The position numbers and the translations under genes are program-made. A stretch of 64,000 nt of DNA from assembly GCF_029626105.1 (NCBI RefSeq), contig NZ_JARUBH010000009.1, forward strand, positions 558,001-622,000. Reading direction: 5' to 3'. A model generated the notes under the pieces. The model did not search any database and was not told the DNA's origin. It worked only from the letters and a program-made list of their open reading frames with translations. The stretch's first letter is position 1. Each line of letters begins with the position of its first letter. Source of the stretch: Solwaraspora sp. WMMD792 (lineage in GTDB: Bacteria; Actinomycetota; Actinomycetes; Mycobacteriales; Micromonosporaceae). Of the stretch, positions 25,159 through 33,705 are shown piece by piece.

Positions 25159-25842
25159 GTGGACGCCGATCCGGCCTGGTCGCCGCCGGCCGGGCTGCGA
25201 CGGATCGCGTTGGTGGGCATCGACGGGGTCGGCAAGACCACTCAGGCGCACCTGCTGGCCGAGGCGCTGACAACTGCCGGCCGGCCCGCCCGGTACTGGC
25301 GCAACGCTGGCGGCCGACGCTGGCTCGACCGGTTCGCGGTCCGACTCGGACGCCCGGACGCCCGACGGATGGTCGGCCGTGGCGGGCTGATGTTCCTCGA
25401 GGCGTTGCTGCGCTGGCTCGCGATCGCCCGGTCGGTGCTCGGCTCACGCCGGGCGATCGCGGTGATGGACCGGTACGCGGTCTGCCAGTACGCCAGCATC
25501 CGCACCCACGGCGCAGGCCGCTGGGAGCGGCTCGCCCGGCTGGCCTACCGGGTGTTTCCCCAACCGGACGTGACGTTCCTACTCTTGCTGCCGCCCGCCG
25601 AAGCGGCCCGGCGGATCGACGCCCGGGGCACCGACCACGAGTCGCTGGAGTTCCTGGCGACCAGCGCGGCCGCATACGGGTCGCTGCCGGAGGCCGCCGG
25701 GTTCGTGGTCATCGACGCCCGGGGTACGGCCGCCCAGGTCGCCGCAGTGATCCGGCAGCGGCTGACCGAATGGCGGCCGGACGACGGCCGTCCAGCCGGC
25801 GCCTCGTGGCGGCCGGATCCAGACGATTCGCGTGCGTCGTGA
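25159..25842 (+). CDS. Thymidylate-kinase-like P-loop NTPase
   Basis: 227 residues from GTG 25159, which follows AGGGAG by five bases. GIDGVGKTT (residues 20-28) is the Walker A loop of dTMP-kinase-like proteins, MDRYAVCQYAS the DR(Y/H) motif and PQPDVTFLLLLPPAEAARRI the later core strand. Actinomycetes often carry such second copies that may not phosphorylate dTMP. Earlier in-frame GTG codons exist (for example near 25030) but lead into Pro/Ser-rich, poorly coding text, so the start is uncertain. Confidence 0.8.
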   Translation: MDADPAWSPPAGLRRIALVGIDGVGKTTQAHLLAEALTTAGRPARYWRNAGGRRWLDRFAVRLGRPDARRMVGRGGLMFLEALLRWLAIARSVLGSRRAIAVMDRYAVCQYASIRTHGAGRWERLARLAYRVFPQPDVTFLLLLPPAEAARRIDARGTDHESLEFLATSAAAYGSLPEAAGFVVIDARGTAAQVAAVIRQRLTEWRPDDGRPAGASWRPDPDDSRAS

Positions 25843-26271
25843 CCCGCAGGCCGGTGTCTGTCGGGAGGTGATGAACCGTGCACCCCGCTCGGGCCGTACT
25901 CCTGGCCAGGACCAACCAACCGGCGTTGGCCAGGACCAACCGACCGGCGGGCAGTGACGAGGATCGCAGGAGGGGTAGTGACGGGAATCGCTGCGCCCTG
26001 CCCGGTGTCGTGGTGTGCTGGGAGCCTGCCACACCCCGCCGACCTCAGTGAATCGGGCAGTCGGCCGGCCCGACGCAGCGCGGCGATCGAGGAGCCTGGC
26101 AGGAAACGCCAATCCTGTTCACAGCAATTATTCAGGCAATCGTGTCAGCTTCGACTCACGAGACGGAATCCCTGACGCGTCTCATCTGTTGTGCAGGTGT
26201 CGGCGCCATACGGCGGGGCCTGCCACATCAGGTTCGCCGGATCGGAGGCGGACGTGACGGGGGAGAGGCTG
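25843..26271. other. Intergenic region before the sigma factor, with 24-bp tandem repeat
   Basis: No convincing gene. GGCCAGGACCAACC-ACCGGCG occurs at 25904-25925 and again at 25928-25949. A 28-codon ORF from ATG 25871 (preceded by GGGAGG) would encode the repeated peptide GQDQPTG, and a GTG at 25978 with AGGAGGGG opens a 65-codon frame; both are weak candidates. The stretch 26115-26165 is AT-richer and probably holds the sigma-gene promoter. Confidence 0.4.
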
Positions 26272-27260
<989 letters not shown>

Positions 27261-27276
<16 letters not shown>

Positions 27277-27299
27277 CGAATCGGCTGCAGGCGACCTGA
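27261..27299. repeat. Gene-end duplication after the sigma factor
   Basis: GCTGCAGGCGGCCTGA (27261-27276), the last codons with the stop, recurs with one change at 27284-27299, 23 bp later. Confidence 0.75.
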
Positions 27300-27336
27300 T
27301 CCGCCGATGAACTGACAGCGCCCACCGACGAACTGA

Positions 27337-27377
27337 CGACGGCCCGGCATCCGCGCTCAGCGGATGCCGGGCCGTCG
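27337..27377. terminator. Bidirectional terminator, 18-bp perfect stem
   Basis: 27337-27354 and 27360-27377 are perfect reverse complements with a 5-base GCTCA loop, placed between the converging sigma and NlpC/P60 genes. Confidence 0.88.
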
Positions 27378-27400
27378 GCGGTGTCGGGCGAGCGACCGGG

Positions 27401-28360
27401 TCAGCGGACCCGGCCGTAGCCGTACGGCGGCATCATGTCCACGCTGGCCAGCTCGACGGTGCGGCCGAAGGTGGGTGCGTGGATCACCTGGCCGCCGCCC
27501 ACGTACAGGCCGACGTGGGCGAGACCGTTGTAGAACACCAGGTCACCGGGCTGCAGTGAGCCACGGTTGATTTTCGCGACCACGTCCCACTGCATCGCCG
27601 CGTTGTGCGGCAGACTCTTGCCGGCGGTACGCCACGCGGCGAGCGTCAGGCCCGAGCAGTCGTAACCGTTCGGGCCGCTGGCAGCCCAGACGTACGGCTT
27701 GCCGATGGCTCCGTACGCGAACTCGACGACCGAGCCGGCGGCACCGGACACCGACGGGACGGTCCCGGTGTACGACGAGCCGGTCTCGCTCGCGGCACCG
27801 TAGGCCCGTTCCCGCTTGTCCATCAGCTCGTCGATGTCGGCTTCGATGCTCTTCTTGCGGTCGGCGAGCTCCTTGACCTGGGCGTCCTGCTTCTCCAGGG
27901 CGGCCTGCAGCTTCTCCTGCTCGGCCAGGTAGGTCAGCTGGGTGCTGGTGAACTCGGTGAGCCGCTGCTGCCGGTCCCGGGCCAGGTGGTCGAGGGTGCC
28001 GAGCCGGTGGATGAAGCTGCCGGAGGTGCCGTCGAGCAGGGCGGTCGCGGTGCTCAACCCGCCGGTCTTGTACGCGTTGACCGCGATCTGACCGACCTCG
28101 GTCTGCGCCGCCGCGAGTTCGGCCTGCAGCGGGCCGAGCTTGGCGTCGATCTCCTCGGCCGCCGCCCGGGTGGCCTTGGCCTCCTCCCTGAGCCGGTTGT
28201 ACGACTCGACGACCTTGGCCAGCTCTTCGGATTCCTTGTCGATCTGCTGCGTGAGCTCGCTGACCGTCGGCTGGGCGGTCGCGGCGGTCGCCGGTACCAC
28301 CAGGCCGAGGCTTACGCCGGCCAGCATCAGGGTGCGCAGCAGAATCCGCGCTGTTGACAA
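27401..28360 (-). CDS. Secreted NlpC/P60 peptidoglycan endopeptidase (RipA-like)
   Basis: 319 residues: signal peptide (LLRTLMLAGVSLGLVVPATA), a long coiled coil of about residues 33-190 (ELTQQIDKESEELAKVVESY, KQDAQVKELADRKKSIEADI) and a C-terminal NlpC/P60 domain. The catalytic Cys is in NGYDCSGLTLAAW and His residues in LAHVGLYVGG and VIHAPTFG. Such enzymes cut D-iGlu-mDap bonds during septum splitting; the coiled coil holds them inactive until needed. The apparent TTG start at 28360 has AGAAGGG nine bases upstream. A c-di-AMP riboswitch lies in its leader. Confidence 0.93.
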   Translation of the reverse strand: MSTARILLRTLMLAGVSLGLVVPATAATAQPTVSELTQQIDKESEELAKVVESYNRLREEAKATRAAAEEIDAKLGPLQAELAAAQTEVGQIAVNAYKTGGLSTATALLDGTSGSFIHRLGTLDHLARDRQQRLTEFTSTQLTYLAEQEKLQAALEKQDAQVKELADRKKSIEADIDELMDKRERAYGAASETGSSYTGTVPSVSGAAGSVVEFAYGAIGKPYVWAASGPNGYDCSGLTLAAWRTAGKSLPHNAAMQWDVVAKINRGSLQPGDLVFYNGLAHVGLYVGGGQVIHAPTFGRTVELASVDMMPPYGYGRVR

Positions 28361-28381
28361 GAACGCAGAACCCTTCTTCCT

Positions 28382-28490
28382 CGCCGCCTACCGGGTTAGC
28401 TGACGGATTCGGGCGGGAAGTTCGCCCTACCGCGGTGAACCGCGGATTCACCCCAGTTGCCGATGGGTCCCCGGATCGCAACCGTGAGAT
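28382..28490 (-). ncRNA. c-di-AMP (ydaO-yuaA) riboswitch
   Basis: In the transcribed strand the leader of the NlpC/P60 gene shows the class hallmarks in order: GGGGTGAATCCG (28443-28454), a GC hairpin, GTAGGGCGAAC, CCGCCCGAA and AATCCGTCAGCTAACC (28394-28409) then GGTAGGC. These are the conserved cores of the ydaO element, which in actinobacteria controls cell-wall hydrolase genes and turns them off when c-di-AMP is high. Edges are estimated. Confidence 0.88.
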
Positions 28491-28976
28491 CACTGTTCGT
28501 AACGTCGGATAATCTCGGTACGGCGATTCGGCGGCACTGGACCGGCGTCACCGCTTCCCGGCGACTGGCGACCGGACCAGCCGGTCCAACTTAGCCGCAA
28601 GGGTCGCGACCCGGAAAGTGCTGCGATCGTGATCCGTGGCATGGAACTGGCTGGGGTCCGTTGACAGTTACTGGATGTGACGGTTGGCTGCTCTGGGCAA
28701 CATTCCTATTGCCTTCGCGTGACCGGTCGACTGCGGTACGTCGTCATTGGACAGCGCCTGATCAATTGCGAATAATGCGTCATTAGTCGGTCTGCGCGGT
28801 TGTCGTCAGTAAGCTATCTGGATAAATAGGCGCAAAAGGTCTGATTCGCCATCCAGGACGCGGCCTGCCGTACGTCATTCTGCTAGGTGGCAGAATGACT
28901 ACCTTCCATCGAGTAGCTTGCTGTTTGCACAATGGACCCGCAAGGTCAGCGCCGCACGAGCCCTTCGGAGGCAGCT
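28491..28976. other. Long AT-richer intergenic region with a 10-bp palindrome
   Basis: No gene is seen. It must hold the riboswitch-gene promoter on the left and the DUF6232-gene promoter on the right; the stretch 28735-28835 is markedly poorer in GC than its surroundings. GTCATTCTGC (28874-28883) and GCAGAATGAC (28890-28899) form a perfect inverted repeat with 6-base centre, a plausible protein-binding site about 78 bases before the next start. Confidence 0.55.
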
Positions 28977-29513
28977 ATGCGTGCTACTCGCCAGACCCCA
29001 CCCCGACGCGGTTCCCCGGTACCCGCCCCGTCCGGCTCCAGTGTCGGACGGACCTTCTACCGGCAGCCCGGCATCTGCGTGACCGGTGAATGGTTCGTCG
29101 TGGCCGGCCGGCGGTTCGCCGTCCGCGACCTCACCGAACTCCGGACCGCACGGGGCGCCCGCGACCGGCTCACCGGCCGGGTGATCGCGGTGACCGCCCT
29201 GACCCTGACGGCGGTCGCGGTGACCGTCGGCTACACCCGCGGGCTGGACGAGGTCAGTGCGGGGGCCTACCTCGCCATGCTGGCGGCTGCGTTCGTGCCG
29301 GTGGCGGTCGCCTGGCTCGGCGACCGGCTGCGGCCGCGGGCGTACGAACTCTGGGGCCGTCACCAGGGACTGCTGTTGCTGCTGTTCAGCACCGACGACG
29401 AACGCCAGTACGGCCAGGTGAGCCGGGCGTTGATGCGGGCCCGGGAAATGTCCCGGCTGGCCGGTCTGTCCGAGCCGGTCACCATCGAACCGTGGGTGCC
29501 CGACCAGCGGTGA
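28977..29513 (+). CDS. DUF6232 family membrane protein
   Basis: 178 residues from ATG 28977, five bases after GGAGG. Layout: basic N-terminus, a short beta-type region (FYRQPGICVTGEWFVVAGRR, FAVRDLTELRTAR), two membrane helices (VIAVTALTLTAVAVTVGY and YLAMLAAAFVPVAVAWLG) and a cytosolic tail. The gene at 59577 has the same order of parts (ITSTEIRVDQHRHPL..., two helices, similar tail), so the two are distant paralogues. The function is unknown. Confidence 0.75.
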   Translation: MRATRQTPPRRGSPVPAPSGSSVGRTFYRQPGICVTGEWFVVAGRRFAVRDLTELRTARGARDRLTGRVIAVTALTLTAVAVTVGYTRGLDEVSAGAYLAMLAAAFVPVAVAWLGDRLRPRAYELWGRHQGLLLLLFSTDDERQYGQVSRALMRAREMSRLAGLSEPVTIEPWVPDQR

Positions 29514-29560
29514 GCGGGCCCGACCGTCGCTGCGGTCGCCAGCGGGCTGGTCGACGTCGA

Positions 29561-30442
29561 TCAGCCCGCGTCTCGCCCGTCCAGTTGACGGGCGAGGTCG
29601 TGCAGCATCGCCACCGAGTCGGCCGGTGACAGGGATTCTGCCCGTAGTCGGTCGAAGACATGCTGGTACGGCCGGACCTCGTCGGCCCGGTCGATGACCT
29701 CCTCGACCAGAGCGCTCTCCACGTACACCACGTCGGCGTCGGCCTGGTCGGCGAAGTGCAGGATGACGAACGGCCCGAGCACCGTGTTGCTTCCGGCGGT
29801 GAACGGCAGCACCCGGACCGTGACATGAGGTGCCGCCGACATCTTCGCCACATGCTGGAGCTGCTCGCGCAGCACCCGCGGGCCGCCGGTCATCCGGCGC
29901 AGCGCCGCCTCGTCGATGACCACCTCGATCTGCGGCGGATCGGCGCCGAAGAGCACCTCGTGCTGGCGGGCCAGCCGGATCTGCACCCGCCCTTCGATCT
30001 CGGCCGCCGGTACGTGGTGCGGGCCGTCGGCCGGGATCACGGCGCGGGCGTACTCCTCGGTCTGCAGTAGGCCGGGGAAGCTGATCGGCTGGAAGTACCG
30101 CAGTGCCGACGCCTCCGCCTCCAGGCCGATGTAGGCCGCGTAGGCGGCCGGTACCCGGTCCTTGTAGCCGCTCCACCAGGCGCGCCGTCGTGCCGCCCGG
30201 GCCAGCTCGACGAGCTCCTGCACCTGCTGCTGGTCGCGTACGCCGTACAGGTCCAGCAGGGCCTTGACGTCGTTGGTCGAGATGCTGACCGACCCCGACT
30301 CGATCCGGATCAGCTTCGACAGCGACCAGTCCATTTGAGCGGCGACGTAGTCCTGGGTCAGCGCGGCGGCCTCGCGTGCCCGGCGTAGCGCCGCACGCAG
30401 CCGGCGACGCCCGATGGTCGGGCCCTGGTGTCGGGCAGGCAT
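29561..30442 (-). CDS. XRE-family regulator with DUF5753 domain
   Basis: 293 residues. Helix-turn-helix at about 15-75 (RRAREAAALTQDYVAAQMDW, SLSKLIRIESG), then DUF5753 with ALRYFQPISFPGLLQTEEYA, IEVVIDEAALRRMTGGPRVL and VTVRVLPFTAGSNTVLGPFV. Same family as the gene at 11693 but divergent in sequence. ATG 30442 is preferred because MPARHQGPTIGRRRLR is the usual start; upstream ATG 30493 adds 17 atypical residues. It is divergent from a DUF397 gene 246 bases away, rather than overlapping it. Confidence 0.9.
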   Translation of the reverse strand: MPARHQGPTIGRRRLRAALRRAREAAALTQDYVAAQMDWSLSKLIRIESGSVSISTNDVKALLDLYGVRDQQQVQELVELARAARRRAWWSGYKDRVPAAYAAYIGLEAEASALRYFQPISFPGLLQTEEYARAVIPADGPHHVPAAEIEGRVQIRLARQHEVLFGADPPQIEVVIDEAALRRMTGGPRVLREQLQHVAKMSAAPHVTVRVLPFTAGSNTVLGPFVILHFADQADADVVYVESALVEEVIDRADEVRPYQHVFDRLRAESLSPADSVAMLHDLARQLDGRDAG

Positions 30443-30688
30443 GGGAACGCTCCGGGGGAGTGCCTTGCAGAGTGCCACCTGGCTGGTTGCCACCCTGTTG
30501 CACGCTACACCGCCGCCGTCAGGTCTGCTAAGGACGGCCGGCCCCTCCGCATGGTCCGGACGGCGGTTCCACTGGTTTTCGCGGTGTCGCCCAGTCGCGT
30601 CGGCAAGATCGGGGACTGATACAGTCCGCCCGATTGCCTGCGTGCTCTGATGGCAAATTTACCGATTTATCCTTATTAAGGAGTCTGG

Positions 30689-30904
30689 GTGACTGTGATC
30701 AGCACTGCCGGTCCGGCGTGGCGTAAGAGCCGCCGCTGCGAGGCGACGACCTGCGTCGAGGTAGCCGAGATCGGCCCGGCGGTCGGGGTGCGCAACTCCA
30801 CCGACCCCGGAGTGCACCTGGAATTCTCGGCAGCCGCCTGGTCGGCATTCGTCGCCGGGCTGTCCGGTGCGCCGACCAGCTCCGGCGGCCACCCGATGGG
30901 TTGA
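30689..30904 (+). CDS. DUF397 domain protein
   Basis: 71 residues from GTG 30689 with AAGGAG seven bases upstream. DUF397 fills residues 8-58 (GPAWRKSRRCEATTCVEVAE, VGVRNSTDPGVHLEFSAAAW). Partner of the divergent XRE regulator. The 5' flank 30648-30682 (AAATTTACC, TTATCCTTATTAAGG) is unusually AT-rich and probably the promoter. Confidence 0.9.
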   Translation: MTVISTAGPAWRKSRRCEATTCVEVAEIGPAVGVRNSTDPGVHLEFSAAAWSAFVAGLSGAPTSSGGHPMG

Positions 30905-31030
30905 TCCGACGCCGCACGAGGCTCGGCTGCACGGCCGCCGACAACGTCGGCCGTACGCCCCGGCCAGGTCGGCCCGACGACGGTGCCGGCCCGGCCGGGG
31001 CGCTGTCAACCGGTCACCGCCCGCCCGGTG

Positions 31031-31360
31031 TCAGCCGGTGAACACCTTGTCCGGCTCGGTACGCGGTTGCTCGCTCGCCCAGCGGCTGACCACCCGCTCG
31101 GCGTAGAACGACACGAACGGCACCGTCCCGGCCAGCATGATCGCCAGGATCCGGCCGAGCGACCAGTTGGCCCGCCGGGCCAGGTCGAACGCGGCGACCA
31201 GATAGACCATGTAGAGGAACCCGTGCGCCGGCCCGACCGTCTCGACCACGATGGCCTGGTCGAACAGGTACTTCAACGGCATGCCGATCACCATCAGCAG
31301 GATCAGCACCACGCCGACCACGTACGCGATCAGCCGGTACCGGGTGAGTGCGCCTGACAC
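31031..31360 (-). CDS. DUF3817 membrane protein
   Basis: 109 residues from GTG 31360 behind AAGGACGG. Three membrane helices with family text RYRLIAYVVGVVLILLMVIG, GPAHGFLYMVYLVAAFDLAR and ILAIMLAGTVPFVSFYAERV. DUF3817 proteins are integral membrane proteins of unknown function conserved in actinobacteria (Rv1342c in Mycobacterium tuberculosis). It follows an LprD-like gene, the same order as Rv1343c-Rv1342c, which supports both calls. Confidence 0.88.
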   Translation of the reverse strand: MSGALTRYRLIAYVVGVVLILLMVIGMPLKYLFDQAIVVETVGPAHGFLYMVYLVAAFDLARRANWSLGRILAIMLAGTVPFVSFYAERVVSRWASEQPRTEPDKVFTG

Positions 31361-31386
31361 TGTCGTCCGTCCTTCTCTCTCTCCGG

Positions 31387-31821
31387 TCAGCCCGGGTAGT
31401 CGCCGGCCCTGGCGTGCGGGTTCGCGTTCAGCCAGGCCAGGTAGTTGTTGTAGGCGGCCAACTCCGGGTCGTCCGGGCCGGGGGTGGCGGTCACGCCAGG
31501 GGCAGACCGGACCCGTACCGGTCGGCCGAACGCCGCCTCCCGCGATGGCGCGTTCACCGGTGTGTCGTTCCTCGGCGTGCCGTTGTCTGGCGTGCCGTTG
31601 TCCGGGCCGGGCACCGCCCGGTGGGCCTGCCGTATCTCGCGGACCCAGATGAACACCACGAACGCCGCGAAAACCGGCCATTCCACCGCGTACGCCCAGC
31701 TCAGCGTGTTGCCGGCGGCGGCCCGGCTGATCTGCCACCAGCCGAGCGCGAGGAAGCCCACCACCAGCGCCACCGCCGCCAGGTGCCGCAGGATCCACAC
31801 CGGGGTCCACAGCTGCCGCAT
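31387..31821 (-). CDS. Membrane protein resembling mycobacterial LprD
   Basis: 144 residues with two N-terminal helices ([20 protein letters not shown] and [19 protein letters not shown]) and a charged, Asn/Pro-rich cytosolic tail containing a [13 protein letters not shown] repeat. LGWWQ and the YAVEWP spacing recall LprD (Rv1343c), and the DUF3817 partner next door is the same as in mycobacteria. No lipobox Cys is present here, so it is a plain membrane protein. Function unknown; the link to LprD is moderate. Confidence 0.75.
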   Translation of the reverse strand: MRQLWTPVWILRHLAAVALVVGFLALGWWQISRAAAGNTLSWAYAVEWPVFAAFVVFIWVREIRQAHRAVPGPDNGTPDNGTPRNDTPVNAPSREAAFGRPVRVRSAPGVTATPGPDDPELAAYNNYLAWLNANPHARAGDYPG

Positions 31822-31972
31822 GCAGGGAAGCGTACCGGCCGGCCGTCGGCTTCTCCGACGAGCCGTCGTAGTCAGCTGCGTGGCCGCCCGGAAGCCAGCG
31901 CCCGGTGTTTGCCGCCGACCGGCCGGGGAACCCTACGACGGTAATGCCTCGTCGACTCCCCGGAGGCCGGAG

Positions 31973-32332
31973 ATGACGGATTCAGCGCGGTACGGCAGCT
32001 ACTCCCCGGCTGCGGCCGGTCGGCCCTTCGAGCCCCGCCCGGACCACCCGCCCGGCGGTGCCACCCGAACCTGGTCGGACCCGCCCGAACCGGGCGCCGA
32101 GACCTGGGTCGACACGGTCGACGAAACCGGAATCGACCCGGTCGAGCTGGCCGACGACGAACTGCTCCGCGAGATCGGCAGCCTGCACCGGACTCGGCTG
32201 GACACGCTGCGGCACGGCACCGACGCGGCGCTGGCCAACCATTTGCACCGTACCGCCGACCTGGAGACCGAGTACCTCACCCGGCACCCGGGCCGGGAGG
32301 TCGATGCCGCCCGGTTGCGGCACGGGGAGTGA
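31973..32332 (+). CDS. DUF6158 family protein
   Basis: 119 residues from ATG 31973, preceded by GGAGG. A Pro/Gly-rich disordered front is followed by IDPVELADDELLREIGSLHR, TRLDTLRHGTDAALANHL and LETEYLTRHPGREVDAARLR, which is the helical core of DUF6158, a small actinobacterial family without known role. The next gene begins four bases after its stop, so they form a two-gene unit. Confidence 0.8.
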   Translation: MTDSARYGSYSPAAAGRPFEPRPDHPPGGATRTWSDPPEPGAETWVDTVDETGIDPVELADDELLREIGSLHRTRLDTLRHGTDAALANHLHRTADLETEYLTRHPGREVDAARLRHGE

Positions 32333-32335
32333 GTC

Positions 32336-32665
32336 GTGCCCGCGTACGCCGAACGCGGTGTCTCCGCGCCCCCTGAGGTGGCGTTCGGCACCGCGACCGA
32401 CCCCGACCGCAGGGCCGCCTGGTTGCCGGGGCCGCTGCGCCAGGTGCCGGCGGAACCAGCCCACGGCGACCACCTGCAGGCCCGGTGGTCGACGGCGGGC
32501 GGCCCGTGGACGGCTGTCGTGCAGGTGTACCCGGTGCAGGCGGGCGGTGCAATGCTCCGCCTGGAGCTGGACTCCGACCTGCCGCACGAGCAACTGACTC
32601 GGCTCGCCGACGAGACGCTGACCAGCCTGGTCCGGGCGGTCACCGACAACCTCAACGCCGGTTGA
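32336..32665 (+). CDS. Small SRPBCC-like protein
   Basis: 109 residues from GTG 32336. The pattern of strands (GVSAPPEVAFGTATDPDR, AAWLPGPLRQVP, WTAVVQVYPVQAGGAMLRLE) and C-terminal helix (LTRLADETLTSLVRAVTDNL) is that of polyketide-cyclase/START-like proteins that carry a hydrophobic ligand. No ligand can be inferred. Coupled to the DUF6158 gene upstream. Confidence 0.75.
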   Translation: MPAYAERGVSAPPEVAFGTATDPDRRAAWLPGPLRQVPAEPAHGDHLQARWSTAGGPWTAVVQVYPVQAGGAMLRLELDSDLPHEQLTRLADETLTSLVRAVTDNLNAG

Positions 32666-32725
32666 CGGTCAGCCGGTAACGCCGGTTGACCGTCAGTCCG
32701 TAACGCCGGTTGCTCGTCAGTCGGC
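32654..32725. repeat. 24-bp tandem repeat, three copies, over a gene end
   Basis: Copies at 32654, 32678 and 32702 begin AACGCCGGTTG and continue ...GTCAG. The first holds the stop codon of the SRPBCC-like gene, the second an extra in-frame TGA, and the third runs into the end of the converging gene. Confidence 0.85.
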
Positions 32726-32920
32726 GGTGAACCCGGGCTTCTCCATCCCGGACCAGCCGCGGGGCGTCTCCGGCTCCCGGTCCCGGTCGGTCCCTTCGAT
32801 GATGTCGTGGGAGACCGCCGTGTCGTCGTGCTCGCCGGCGAAGTCCGGGTCGTCCTCGGGTGGCTGTCCGTCCGGGGTCTGGCCGAGTGCGGCGGCCGAC
32901 CGGTTCTGGTGCTCGTCCAT
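32717..32920 (-). CDS. Small acidic hypothetical protein
   Basis: 67 residues starting MDEHQNRSAAALGQTPDGQ and ending RGWSGMEKPGFTAD. It is rich in Asp, Glu and Pro and probably disordered. The WSGMEKPGF ending and coding bias suggest a real gene; I do not recognise the family. It follows the next gene by six bases on the same strand. Confidence 0.6.
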   Translation of the reverse strand: MDEHQNRSAAALGQTPDGQPPEDDPDFAGEHDDTAVSHDIIEGTDRDREPETPRGWSGMEKPGFTAD

Positions 32921-32926
32921 CGGTGA

Positions 32927-33139
32927 TCAGGCACCTTCCGTAGATGAATGCAGGACCTCTTCCGCCTCGTCCTGGGCGTATTCGCCTTCCGGCAGGGCAT
33001 TGATCCTGGTCAGCAGGTGAGCGGGCAGCTCGGCGGCGACCGCCCGGCGGGCGATCTCGGCCCGGCTCACCCGTTCCTTGCCGAGGTAGATGTCGTCGAG
33101 CAGTGCGTACAGCTCGGCACGGGACGTCTCATCGGTCAC
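32927..33139 (-). CDS. Small helical hypothetical protein
   Basis: 70 residues, MTDETSRAELYALLDDIYLG followed by KERVSRAEIARRAVAAELPA and LLTRINALPEGEYAQDEAEE. The pattern is two to three amphipathic helices with an acidic tail, somewhat like DUF2795 proteins, but the match is not firm. It leads a two-gene unit and is divergent from the GlsB-like gene. Confidence 0.65.
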   Translation of the reverse strand: MTDETSRAELYALLDDIYLGKERVSRAEIARRAVAAELPAHLLTRINALPEGEYAQDEAEEVLHSSTEGA

Positions 33140-33279
33140 CTCCGCCTGCTACCCCGCACGCGGCACGGCAAACGACGCTCCACGTACCGACCGGACCGCC
33201 GGGTTCATCCTGCCGACCGTCGGCGTTCCGCCCTCTCGGTCCGATCCGGGCACCTACGCTCGGGCCAGGAGGTGGACTC

Positions 33280-33570
33280 ATGATCGGCACCATCTTGTGG
33301 GCGCTCGTCGCTGGCGCGATCATCGGCGCTCTGGGACGTCTGCTGCTACCCGGCCGGCAGAACATCTCAGTCTGGCTGACCATCGGGGTCGGAATCGCCG
33401 CCGCCCTGCTCGGCGGGGTGATCGCCGCCTGGCTGGGCATCGGCGAGACCGCCGGGATCGACTGGCTGCGACACGCGATCCAGGTCGCGCTGGCGGTGTT
33501 CTTCGTCTGGATCGCCGCGCGGGTGGCCGGCCACCGGCCGACCGACGCCCCGGGGCGCGCTACCCGCTGA
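33280..33570 (+). CDS. GlsB/YeaQ/YmgE family stress membrane protein
   Basis: 96 residues from ATG 33280, which has AGGAGG eight bases upstream. Three helices and the family's glycine pattern: LVAGAIIGALGRLLLPGRQN, ISVWLTIGVGIAAALLGGVI and IQVALAVFFVWIAARVAG. These 'transglycosylase-associated' small membrane proteins are general-stress proteins with no proven enzymatic role. Confidence 0.88.
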   Translation: MIGTILWALVAGAIIGALGRLLLPGRQNISVWLTIGVGIAAALLGGVIAAWLGIGETAGIDWLRHAIQVALAVFFVWIAARVAGHRPTDAPGRATR

Positions 33571-33634
33571 CCCGACGCCCGGGTCGGACTACCCGCTGAC
33601 CCGACGCCCCTGGGTGCTCGGGCCACCCGCTGAC
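33561..33634. repeat. Gene-end duplication after the GlsB-like gene
   Basis: TACCCGCTGACCCGACGCC spans the stop at 33561 and recurs at 33590 (29 bp later); a third partial copy, CCCGCTGACTCCG, begins near 33626. Confidence 0.75.
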
Positions 33635-33705
33635 TCCGCCTGAGGCCGGCCGGTGCGCCGGCTGCGGCCTGGCTCCGCAGCCTGGCCGCAGCCGAGCGCT
33701 GCAGG

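Noticed and set aside
25978-26175. Possible 65-codon gene with good ribosome-binding site before the sigma factor
   Set aside because: Third-position GC drops and composition (many Arg, Ser, Cys) is unlike real genes here; kept only as a note in the intergenic entry.
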